The translations under genes were made by a program, and so were the position numbers. A DNA stretch of 24,692 bases from Anaerolineales bacterium UBA5797 (GTDB taxonomy: Bacteria; Chloroflexota; Anaerolineae; Anaerolineales; Villigracilaceae). Location: assembly GCA_002418205.1 (NCBI GenBank), contig DIDP01000083.1:1-24692 (forward strand), given 5' to 3'. Within the stretch, counting starts at the first letter, position 1; each line of letters opens with the position of its first letter. The notes beneath the pieces were generated by a model that saw only the letters and a program-made list of their open reading frames with translations, was not told the origin of the DNA and did not search any database. Shown here one piece after another: positions 14,755 through 21,731 of the stretch.

Positions 14755-15513
14755 TCACCCCATACGACCCGTGATATACGCTTCGGTCAACTCCTGTTTG
14801 GGTCGCGTGAACATTTCGTTCGTATCGGAAAACTCGACCAGTTCCCCAAGCCAGAACAAGCCCGTCTGATCGGACACGCGCGCAGCCTGCTGCATGTTGT
14901 GAGTGACGATCACGATCGTATATTCCTTCTTCAATTCCGCGATCAACTCTTCAACGTGCAGTGTGGCAATGGGATCGAGGGCGGAGGTGGATTCATCCAT
15001 CAGGATGACCTCCGGTTGCACGGCAACAACCCGGGCAATGCAAAGTCTCTGCTGCTGCCCCAATGAAAGCCCCAGCGCATCGGACCTCAAATTATCCTTG
15101 ACCTCGTCCCATAGCGCGGCCTGTTTCAAGGATTTCTCCACGACCTCATCCATGTTCACGTCCATGCCCATCACGCGCGGACCAAAAGCCACGTTCTCAT
15201 AAATGGATTGGGGAAACGGGTTCGGTTTCTGGAAGACCATGCCCACCCTCTGCCTGAGCGTGACAACGTCCATGTCTTCGGCGTAAATGTCATTGCCATC
15301 CAGCAGGATCCTCCCCTCCACGCGCGTGCCGGGGATCGTATCGTTCATGCGGTTCAGGCATCGCAGGAATGTGGATTTGCCGCATCCCGACGGACCGATC
15401 AAGGCGGTCACTTTGCGCGGCTCGATCTCGAGGTTGATGTTGGAAAGCGCCTTCGATGGACCGTAATAAAAATCGATGTGTTGAACCGAGAAGGCAGATC
15501 GCACAGCTGACAT
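14755..15513 (-). CDS. pstB: Orphan PstB-type ATPase with altered signature motif
   Basis: 252 residues, clearly PstB: Walker A GPSGCGKST (40-48), Q-loop MVFQKPNPFPQSIYENVAFG (Q95), catalytic E174 and H205 in VTHNMQQA. Two positions depart from the consensus. The signature reads LSLGQQQR (149-156) where LSGGQQQR is normal, and Walker B continues MDESTSALDP where MDEPTSALDP is normal. Both were read directly from codons on the minus strand. The gene stands alone, without pstSCA on its strand. It faces phoU and is divergent from the second pstS, so it could serve the second permease or an external one. The changes may lower or alter ATPase activity. A perfect extended -10 six bases before the ATG suggests a leaderless mRNA. 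Confidence 0.9.
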   Translation of the reverse strand: MSAVRSAFSVQHIDFYYGPSKALSNINLEIEPRKVTALIGPSGCGKSTFLRCLNRMNDTIPGTRVEGRILLDGNDIYAEDMDVVTLRQRVGMVFQKPNPFPQSIYENVAFGPRVMGMDVNMDEVVEKSLKQAALWDEVKDNLRSDALGLSLGQQQRLCIARVVAVQPEVILMDESTSALDPIATLHVEELIAELKKEYTIVIVTHNMQQAARVSDQTGLFWLGELVEFSDTNEMFTRPKQELTEAYITGRMG

Positions 15514-15519
15514 GCAGCG

Positions 15520-15528
15520 ATTTTATCA
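15520..15528 (-). promoter_or_regulatory. Extended -10 promoter of the minus-strand pstB (leaderless)
   Basis: On the minus strand TG-A-TAAAAT lies 6 nt before the ATG at 15513. That distance places the transcription start on the start codon, and there is no Shine-Dalgarno. The element sits only 5 bp from the -35 box of the opposing pstS promoter, so the two RNA polymerase footprints overlap. Confidence 0.55.
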
Positions 15529-15533
15529 CGTCA

Positions 15534-15562
15534 CTGACATGCCATTTACTTTCGGCTATAAT
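15534..15562 (+). promoter_or_regulatory. Near-consensus sigma-70 promoter of the second pst operon (leaderless)
   Basis: CTGACA (15534-15539), a 17-bp spacer and TATAAT (15557-15562) match the housekeeping consensus at 11 of 12 positions. The ATG lies 8 nt after the -10, so transcription should start within two bases of it and no Shine-Dalgarno exists. No phased TTAAC repeats are present. This suggests constitutive expression, unlike the first pst operon. Confidence 0.75.
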
Positions 15563-15570
15563 TCGCGTCG

Positions 15571-16452
15571 ATGAATCGCATGATCCTGTTTGTCCTTGCC
15601 GTTTTTATGTTTGTGTTCGCCACATCATGCGGCCCCGCCTCCTCCGCGAATGCCGCATCTGATTCCACCACGGCGTATATCGAGAACAAGGGATCGGACA
15701 CCATCGTCAACCTGGCGCTGGCATGGGCGGAAAAATATCAGGAGGAGCATCCAAACGTCCGCATATCAGTGACAGGCGGAGGGTCCGGAACGGGAATCGC
15801 CTCCCTCATCAACGGCACGGTGGACATCGCCAACGCGTCCCGCCAGATCAAGCAGGAGGAGATCGATCAGGCGAAGTCCAATGGCGTGGACCCCGTGGAG
15901 CATGTCATCGCGCGTGATGCGATCGCGGTCATCGTGAATCCGGAAAATCCGGTCAGCCAGTTGACGTTGAAACAGATCTCGGATATCTACAGCGGCAGGA
16001 TCAATAATTGGATGGAAGTCGGCGGCGAGGATCGCCCCATTGTGCGGCTTTCGCGTGAGACCAATTCAGGCACGCATGTATATTTCCTCGAAACGGTATT
16101 GCGATTGAACAACAAGGAGGACAAAACACTGTTCTCGATGGATACACTTTTACTGCCGTCATCCGAGGGTATCATCGCCGAGGTGCGGCAAAACCCGAAT
16201 GCGATCGGCTATGACGGGTTGGGGTATGTCCCCGATGATCTCAAAATGATCGCCATCGCCACCGAGGCGGGCGGCGCGTACGTACTCCCTTCGATCGCCA
16301 CCGTGAACGATAAAAGTTATCCGATCGCCCGCGACCTTTACATGTACACCAATGGCGAACCCGAGGGATTGCTTAAGGAATATCTCGATTGGATCCTCTC
16401 CACCGAAGCGCAGCAGATCGTGGCGGACCTTGGGTTTGTGCCGGTCAACTAA
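15571..16452 (+). CDS. pstS: Phosphate-binding lipoprotein PstS (system 2)
   Basis: 293 residues. A hydrophobic signal peptide ends in FATSC, giving a predicted lipidated C20, although the lipobox is less canonical than LAAC. The mature protein is a PstS/PBP-like fold: NKGSDTIVNLALAWAEKYQ, GGGSGTGIASL, ANASRQIKQEE, and SRETNSGTHVYFLE with the ligand-binding NSGT. It is shorter than PstS-1 and lacks the long linker. It starts the second operon pstS-pstC-pstA-pstB-arsC-flavoenzyme. The leaderless consensus promoter suggests steady expression, so this may be a lower-affinity or housekeeping system, or one tuned to another oxyanion. A 163-bp gap, unusually long within this operon, follows. Confidence 0.92.
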   Translation: MNRMILFVLAVFMFVFATSCGPASSANAASDSTTAYIENKGSDTIVNLALAWAEKYQEEHPNVRISVTGGGSGTGIASLINGTVDIANASRQIKQEEIDQAKSNGVDPVEHVIARDAIAVIVNPENPVSQLTLKQISDIYSGRINNWMEVGGEDRPIVRLSRETNSGTHVYFLETVLRLNNKEDKTLFSMDTLLLPSSEGIIAEVRQNPNAIGYDGLGYVPDDLKMIAIATEAGGAYVLPSIATVNDKSYPIARDLYMYTNGEPEGLLKEYLDWILSTEAQQIVADLGFVPVN

Positions 16453-16454
16453 TG

Positions 16455-16606
16455 TCATCGCGAGCCAGCCGCGCTGAGCGGAAGCTGAGCAAGACGAAGC
16501 AGAAGTCGAAGCGGCGGCGACACAAGCAGCACACTGCGTTCGGTGCAATACGGGTGAACAATCCCTGTCCGGAGACTGCCTTGCAACAACCACTCGCAAC
16601 GGCATA
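16455..16606 (+). repeat. Noncoding, REP-like spacer between the second pstS and pstC
   Basis: The gap starts TCATCGCGAGCC and continues with purine-rich GAGCGGAAGCTGAGCAAGACGAAG-type text. That resembles a decayed copy of the dispersed TCATTGCGAGC...GAAGC intergenic elements seen in many environmental bacteria. It contains a small CCGC-GCTGA-GCGG stem. A 60-codon frame runs through it but has a Lys/Arg-rich low-complexity composition typical of such repeats, so I do not call it a gene. It could act like the hairpin after the first pstS and weaken downstream expression. Confidence 0.35.
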
Positions 16607-16615
16607 TGGAGAACA

Positions 16616-17512
16616 ATGGAAAAATCTTTAAATTGGCGTGAATTCATCATTACCCGTTTGATCAAGGCATCCGGCTATTCCGCCATCATTTTTGTCGCGC
16701 TGATCTTCGTCTTCCTTTTGCGTGAAGGTTTGCCCACCCTGGGAGAGGTGGAGCTCAAATCGCTCCTCAGCATCCGCTGGTATCCCATCGAGGATTATTT
16801 CGGCATCCTTCCGCTCATCACTGGATCGCTGATCGTGACCCTCGGCGCGGCGCTCATTGCCGTCCCGTTTGGGATCGGGACCGCGGTCTACATCTCGGAG
16901 ATCGCCCCGCGCTGGATGCGTGAAATCCTCAAGCCGCTTGTGGAACTGCTCGGCGGACTCCCCTCCGTGGTGCTTGGATTTCTCGGCATCCTCGTGCTCT
17001 CACCCTACATACGCATCCTTCTGGACCTGCCAACTGGTCTGACCGCATTGACCGGATCCCTGCTTTTGGGCGGGATCGCGGTACCCACCGTCGTGTCGGT
17101 CGCGGAGGACGCGCTGGATGCCGTGCCACGCGCCTACCGCGAAGGCGCCTGGGCTTTGGGCGCCACCCGCTGGCAGACCATCTGGCGAGTCACATTGCCC
17201 GCCGCCAGATCCGGTGTGCTAACCGCCGTCATGCTCGGCGTGGGACGCGCCATCGGCGAGACCATGACCGTCATGATGGTCACGGGCAACGCTCCCGTCC
17301 TTGCCTTGAAACTCGGCAGTCTCTTCTCCCCCGTCCGCACGATGACGGCGACCATCGCAGCCGAAATGGGTGAAGTTGCCAACGGCAGCACGCACTATCA
17401 TGTTCTGTTCTTCATCGGCATGGTGCTGTTCCTGATCTCGCTCGGCGTGAACATCGCCGCTTCATCCGTGGTATTTCGCGCCAAGAAACGCGCCGAGAGG
17501 ATCCTGTCGTAA
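16616..17512 (+). CDS. pstC: Phosphate ABC transporter permease PstC (system 2)
   Basis: 298 residues with about six membrane helices. It shows the PstC pattern: FGILPLITGSLIVTLGAALIAVPFG, the loop REGAWALGATRWQTIWRV that docks on the ATPase, and GRAIGETMTVMMVTGNAP. GGAG at 16607-16610 is well placed before the ATG. It pairs with the PstA that begins 2 bp after its stop. It is more compact at the N-terminus than system-1 PstC. Confidence 0.94.
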   Translation: MEKSLNWREFIITRLIKASGYSAIIFVALIFVFLLREGLPTLGEVELKSLLSIRWYPIEDYFGILPLITGSLIVTLGAALIAVPFGIGTAVYISEIAPRWMREILKPLVELLGGLPSVVLGFLGILVLSPYIRILLDLPTGLTALTGSLLLGGIAVPTVVSVAEDALDAVPRAYREGAWALGATRWQTIWRVTLPAARSGVLTAVMLGVGRAIGETMTVMMVTGNAPVLALKLGSLFSPVRTMTATIAAEMGEVANGSTHYHVLFFIGMVLFLISLGVNIAASSVVFRAKKRAERILS

Positions 17513-17514
17513 CC

Positions 17515-18378
17515 ATGAAACGCATCCTCGCGCGCAACCGTCACCTTGTGCAACGTCTCGGCTTCACGGGCATCACCCTGATGGCTGTACTGACGGTCAT
17601 CCCGATCGTTGCCGTGGTGATCTACATTCTGATCCAGGGTGCGCCAGCCATTTCGTGGGAATTCCTTTCGGGCTTCCCGCGCGACGGCATGCGGGCGGGC
17701 GGCATCCTGCCAGCGATTGTCGGGACGTTATATCTGACCGTGGGCACGGCGGTTTTTTCCGTTCCGCTTGGCATTGCCGCCGCGATCTATCTCTCTGAAT
17801 ATGCGGCAGATACGCCGCTCACCCGAACGATCCGCATTGCGATCATCAACCTGGCTGGCATCCCATCGGTGGTGTACGGTCTGTTCGGTCTCGGTCTCTT
17901 CGTGCTTTTCCTCAAGTTCGGCACGTCCATCCTGGCGGCATCGCTCACGCTTTCGATCATGACATTGCCAGTCATCATCAGCACTGCCGAGGAGTCACTG
18001 CGCTCCGTGCCGCAGGCATTCCGCACGGTCAGCATCTCCCTCGGCGCGACGCGCTGGCAGACCATTCGCCGCATCGTGTTGAAGGAGGCGCTGCCCGGCA
18101 TTCTTACGGGGGTCATCCTTGGTCTTGAGCGTGCCGCAGGGGAGACGGCTCCCATCCTGTTCACGGGTGCAGCATTCTTCCTGCCGCGCCTTCCACATAC
18201 GCCGTTCGATGCGACCATGGCTCTGCCTTATCATCTCTTCGTCATCTCGACCCAGGTCCCTGAAATGCCGATCCAGATCCAATACGGCACGGCGCTCGTC
18301 CTTCTGGCATTTGTGCTCACCATGAACCTCATCGCCACGGTCATCCGCTCGAGAGCAAGGGCAAAACGTCAATGGTAG
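17515..18378 (+). CDS. pstA: Phosphate ABC transporter permease PstA (system 2)
   Basis: 287 residues, the usual PstA size, without the insert found in system-1 PstA. Motifs include AAAIYLSEYAADTPLTR, INLAGIPSVVYGLFGLGLF, the coupling loop RTVSISLGATRWQTIRR and ERAAGETAPILFTGAAFFLP. About six membrane helices are visible. GAGAGG inside the end of pstC serves as the ribosome-binding site. The last 7 bp overlap the start of the next ATPase gene, so the subunits are tightly coupled. Confidence 0.94.
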   Translation: MKRILARNRHLVQRLGFTGITLMAVLTVIPIVAVVIYILIQGAPAISWEFLSGFPRDGMRAGGILPAIVGTLYLTVGTAVFSVPLGIAAAIYLSEYAADTPLTRTIRIAIINLAGIPSVVYGLFGLGLFVLFLKFGTSILAASLTLSIMTLPVIISTAEESLRSVPQAFRTVSISLGATRWQTIRRIVLKEALPGILTGVILGLERAAGETAPILFTGAAFFLPRLPHTPFDATMALPYHLFVISTQVPEMPIQIQYGTALVLLAFVLTMNLIATVIRSRARAKRQW

Positions 18379-19130
18379 ACAAGATCATCATCGAAAACCT
18401 CTCGCTCCAATACTCCGACGGAACCGAATCGCTGCGCGGCATCAGCCTGAATGTCCGCGAAAAAGCGGTGACCGTGCTCTTCGGTCCCGCGGGAGGCGGC
18501 AAGTCCACGCTTCTCCGTTGTCTGAACCGCCTCAATGACCTGACCGAGGTCAGGACCTCCTCCGGTCGCATTTTGATCGACGGCGAAAATGTCCTCGACC
18601 CAAAGGTCGATGTCATCGCATTGCGCCGCAAGGTGGGCATGGTGTTTGCGCGCCCCGTCGTCCTGCCGATGAGCATCCGTGAAAATCTCACTTACGGATT
18701 GGAACTCGCCGGAGAGAAACGCCGCGCCAAACTGGACGAAGCGGTCGAACGGAGCCTGAAACTGGCTGCCATCTGGGACGAGGTGAAAGACCGCCTGGAC
18801 GACCCCGCTATTGCCCTCTCCGGCGGACAGCAGCAACGCATCTGCCTTGCCCGCGTCCTGGCTCTTCAACCGGAGATCATCCTGCTCGATGAGCCGACCT
18901 CGGGACTCGACCCGATCTCGACCGGCAAGGTCGAAGCCGCACTGACGGAACTCAAGAAGGAATACACCATCATCCTCGTGCCCCATTCCGTGCAGCAGGC
19001 GGCACGCACCGCAGATTACGCCGCCTTCTTTTTGCAGGGCGAACTCATCGAATACGACGAAGGGAAGACGCTCTTCACCACCCCGAAGGACAAACGCACG
19101 GAAGATTATGTTACCGGGCGGTTTGGATAA
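18372..19130 (+). CDS. pstB: PstB-type ATPase (system 2) lacking the Q-loop glutamine
   Basis: 252 residues. Walker A is GPAGGGKST (38-46), the signature is the normal LSGGQQQR (149-156), Walker B is IILLDEPTSGLDP (E174), and the H-loop is H205 in VPHSVQQA. The Q-loop reads MVFARPVVLPMSI (A93), where other PstB proteins have MVFQ; the alanine codon GCG was checked in the DNA. That glutamine normally senses the gamma-phosphate and magnesium and contacts the permease, so coupling may differ. The gene overlaps pstA by 7 bp, which makes it the dedicated ATPase of system 2. Its last 58 nucleotides are 54/58 identical to the end of system-1 pstB. ArsC begins directly after the stop codon. Confidence 0.92.
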   Translation: MVDKIIIENLSLQYSDGTESLRGISLNVREKAVTVLFGPAGGGKSTLLRCLNRLNDLTEVRTSSGRILIDGENVLDPKVDVIALRRKVGMVFARPVVLPMSIRENLTYGLELAGEKRRAKLDEAVERSLKLAAIWDEVKDRLDDPAIALSGGQQQRICLARVLALQPEIILLDEPTSGLDPISTGKVEAALTELKKEYTIILVPHSVQQAARTADYAAFFLQGELIEYDEGKTLFTTPKDKRTEDYVTGRFG

Positions 19131-19553
19131 ATGAAAACGGTCCTCTTCCTCTGCACCGGCAATTCATGCAGATCACAGATGGCGGAAGCCATTGTCAACG
19201 CACGCTACGGCAAAGAGTGGCAGGCGTACTCCGCGGGGACAAAACCCGCAGGCTACGTGCACCTCAAAGTGACGACCGCGCTGAACGAGATTGGCATCGC
19301 GCACGTTGGCAGATCAAAACACATCGATGAACTTCCCACCAAAGACTTCGATCTGGTGGTGACGGTCTGCGATTCGGCGGCGGAGGAATGTCCCGTATGG
19401 CCGGGGAAGGCAGGGAAACGCGTCCATCACGGATTCGTGGATCCGGCAAAGGCGCAGGGAAATGCTGAACAGGTGATGCAGGTCTTTCGTCAGGTAAGAA
19501 GCGAGATGGTGGAAGTCATCCCAAAATTGTTAAAAGGAGAAAGCCTCCCATGA
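19131..19553 (+). CDS. arsC: Thioredoxin-coupled arsenate reductase ArsC, copy 2
   Basis: 140 residues, low-molecular-weight phosphatase fold. The P-loop is CTGNSCRSQMAEA (nucleophile C8, extra C13). The second pair C80 and C87 in VTVCDSAAEECPVW keeps the seven-residue spacing of thioredoxin-coupled ArsC, and FVDPAKA supplies the acid. It abuts the stop of pstB without a gap and its own stop overlaps the flavoenzyme start (ATGA), so it is the coupled fifth gene of the second operon. It differs from copy 1 at most positions, so the two are old paralogues, not a recent tandem duplication. A tyrosine phosphatase role is less likely given the cysteine triad. Confidence 0.87.
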   Translation: MKTVLFLCTGNSCRSQMAEAIVNARYGKEWQAYSAGTKPAGYVHLKVTTALNEIGIAHVGRSKHIDELPTKDFDLVVTVCDSAAEECPVWPGKAGKRVHHGFVDPAKAQGNAEQVMQVFRQVRSEMVEVIPKLLKGESLP

Positions 19554-21658
19554 GCAGTCCTTATGATATTTTGTTTGAAACGGTTCGGATCGGTCCTGTC
19601 GTCGCTCCGAACCGTTTTTATCAAGTGCCGCATTGCAACGGGTTCGGTCATCGCATGCCGCACGGGATGGCGGCGATGCGCGGCATGAAGGCGGAGGGAG
19701 GCTGGGGCGTGGTCTGCACGGAGGAAACAGAGATCCATCACACAAGCGATCTCTCGCCGTATTTCGAGGGGCGCATCTGGGATGACGACGATCTTCCAAC
19801 TTTGCAGTTGATGACGGAGGCGGTGCATAAACACGGCGCGCTGGCAGGCATCGAGCTCGCATACAACGGGATCGACGCGGTGAACCTGTATTCGCGCGTA
19901 CCGCCGCTGGCGCCGCGTTCGATGGGCGTGGTGGGCGGCTCGGGTTATGACCCGGTGCAGACCCGCCGCATGGACAGGGAGGACATCCGGGACGTGAGGC
20001 GCTGGCATCGTGAGGCAGCGCTGCGGGCAAAGCGCGCAGGATTCGACATCATCTATTGTTACGCCGGTCATGGCATGACAGCGGCGATCCAGTTCATCTC
20101 AAAACGCTACAACGACCGCACGGATGAATATGGTGGTTCACTCGAGAACCGCGTGCGTTTCTTCCGCGAGTTGATCGAGGAAACGAAAGAGGCAGTGGGT
20201 GACTCATGTGCGGTGGCGGTGCGCTTCGCCGTGGATGAACTGCTCGGCGAGGACGGGATCACACATCAGGGCGAAGGTCACGATGTGGTTGCGATGCTCG
20301 CCGAACTGCCCGATCTGTGGGATGTGAACGTCAGCGGCTGGAGCAACGATTCGGTCACGTCGCGTTTTGGCAAAGAGGCACATCAGGAAAAATATATTTC
20401 GTTCGTAAAGCAACTGACGACAAAACCCGTTGTGGGTGTGGGACGCTATACGTCACCCGATTCGATGGTCTCTGTGATCCGGCGCGGCATCATGGATTTC
20501 ATCGGCGCGGCGCGGCCTTCGATCGCCGATCCGTTCCTGCCGACGAAGATCAAGGAGGGACGCGTCGAAGACATTCGCGAGTGTATCGGCTGCAACATCT
20601 GCGTGACGGGCGATACGCGCTTCGTGCCGATCCGCTGCACGCAGAATCCAACCATGGGCGAGGAATGGCGGCGCGGCTGGCATCCCGAGGTCATTGCACC
20701 GAAGAAGAGCAACAAGGAGGTGATGATCATCGGCGCAGGACCGGCAGGCTTGGAATGTGCGCGGGCGTTGGGCCAGCGCGGCTATGAGGTTTCCTTGCTC
20801 GACGGGCGAAAAGAGGTGGGCGGGCGCGTGTTGCGCGAATCAACACTGCCCGGTTTGAACGAGTGGCGGCGCGTGATCGACTGGCGGTTGACTCAAATCG
20901 AAAAGATGAAGAACGTCTCTATCTATCCCTCCAGCCCTATGACCGCGCAGGAAATCATCGAATCGGGCGCGCAGAATGTCATCCTTGCCACTGGCGCGAC
21001 CTGGCGGCGCGACGGCGTGGGCCGGACGTTGTGGAAGCCGATCCCGGGGTTTGATTCGGGGAATGTATATTGCCCCGACGAATTGATGGATGGTGAAGCG
21101 GTAATTGGTAAGTTGGGAAGGGAAGAATGGGTAATTTACGACGACGACCATTACTACATGGGCGGTGTGCTGGCGGAACTTCTTGCCATGAACGGATGCA
21201 AGGTCTCGCTCGTCACACCCGCGCCGATGGTCTCGTATTGGTCACAGTTCACGCTGGAACAGGAAAAGGTCCAGGCGAAGTTGATGAAGCTCGGTGTGAA
21301 GTTGTACCCACAAAATGTGGTGAGTGAAATAAAAAAAGATTCCGTGAAGTTATCGAACACGATTTCAGGAGATGAGATCGCGTTGCCGCGTGATGGAGTT
21401 GTGCTGATTACAGATCGAACGCCGAACGATGAGTTGTATGAGGCCTTACGCGCTTCGACTGCGTTTGGTCTCGATGCTCCCCGAGAGGATCAGCGGGGCA
21501 CCTCGACCAACGGGCATATCCGATCTTTGCGAATCATCGGCGATGCCGAAGCGCCGAACATCATCGCACAGGCGGTGTTCGCCGGTCATCTCGCGGCGCG
21601 GGAGTTTGACGAGGAAAAAATCGAGGGGACGCCGTTCAAGGTAGAGAGGGTGATCTAA
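19550..21658 (+). CDS. Iron-sulfur flavoenzyme of the trimethylamine/histamine dehydrogenase family
   Basis: 702 residues with the full three-domain plan. (1) A TIM-barrel FMN domain opens with NRFYQVPHC; C29 matches the cysteine that binds 6-S-cysteinyl-FMN in trimethylamine dehydrogenase, and Y171/H174 (YCYAGH) and R225 match catalytic residues. (2) A 4Fe-4S site has C345, C348, C351 and C363, followed by the family block CTQNPTMGEEWRRGWHPE. (3) A Rossmann/ADP domain starts at IIGAGPAGLE (393-402). The substrate pocket is not that of trimethylamine dehydrogenase: aromatic-bowl residues Tyr60 and Trp355 are replaced by E59 and D355, while W264 is kept. From memory, histamine dehydrogenase has Gln, Trp, Asp at these places. 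An oxidative amine deaminase is likely; the substrate is unproven. AGGAG lies before the ATG, which overlaps the arsC stop. Confidence 0.85.
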   Translation: MSSPYDILFETVRIGPVVAPNRFYQVPHCNGFGHRMPHGMAAMRGMKAEGGWGVVCTEETEIHHTSDLSPYFEGRIWDDDDLPTLQLMTEAVHKHGALAGIELAYNGIDAVNLYSRVPPLAPRSMGVVGGSGYDPVQTRRMDREDIRDVRRWHREAALRAKRAGFDIIYCYAGHGMTAAIQFISKRYNDRTDEYGGSLENRVRFFRELIEETKEAVGDSCAVAVRFAVDELLGEDGITHQGEGHDVVAMLAELPDLWDVNVSGWSNDSVTSRFGKEAHQEKYISFVKQLTTKPVVGVGRYTSPDSMVSVIRRGIMDFIGAARPSIADPFLPTKIKEGRVEDIRECIGCNICVTGDTRFVPIRCTQNPTMGEEWRRGWHPEVIAPKKSNKEVMIIGAGPAGLECARALGQRGYEVSLLDGRKEVGGRVLRESTLPGLNEWRRVIDWRLTQIEKMKNVSIYPSSPMTAQEIIESGAQNVILATGATWRRDGVGRTLWKPIPGFDSGNVYCPDELMDGEAVIGKLGREEWVIYDDDHYYMGGVLAELLAMNGCKVSLVTPAPMVSYWSQFTLEQEKVQAKLMKLGVKLYPQNVVSEIKKDSVKLSNTISGDEIALPRDGVVLITDRTPNDELYEALRASTAFGLDAPREDQRGTSTNGHIRSLRIIGDAEAPNIIAQAVFAGHLAAREFDEEKIEGTPFKVERVI

Positions 21659-21723
21659 CCGCGAAGCACGCGAAGTGCGCCAAGAAATTTTTTAACCTTC
21701 GCGTCCCTGGCGGACTTCGCGGT
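21658..21723. repeat. Nested intergenic palindrome (REP-like) between convergent genes
   Basis: Outer arms ACCGCGAAG (21658-21666) and CTTCGCGGT (21715-21723) are perfect 9-bp inverted repeats. Inside are a second perfect pair, CGCGAAG (21669-21675) with CTTCGCG (21697-21703), and a CGCCA/TGGCG pair. The text belongs to the CGCGAAG...CTTCGCG class of dispersed intergenic palindromes seen in many environmental bacterial genomes. It fills the whole gap between the flavoenzyme and the minus-strand phosphoribosyltransferase and could act as a shared terminator, with an A/T-rich centre (AAATTTTTTAA). Confidence 0.75.
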
Positions 21724-21731
21724 AAAACGAA

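Noticed and set aside
16452..16631. 60-codon basic frame between the second pstS and pstC
   Set aside because: Its Lys/Arg/Ser-rich low-complexity content, its position in REP-like text and its overlap into the pstC start suggest a chance frame; the only start candidate overlaps the pstS stop and no family is recognised.
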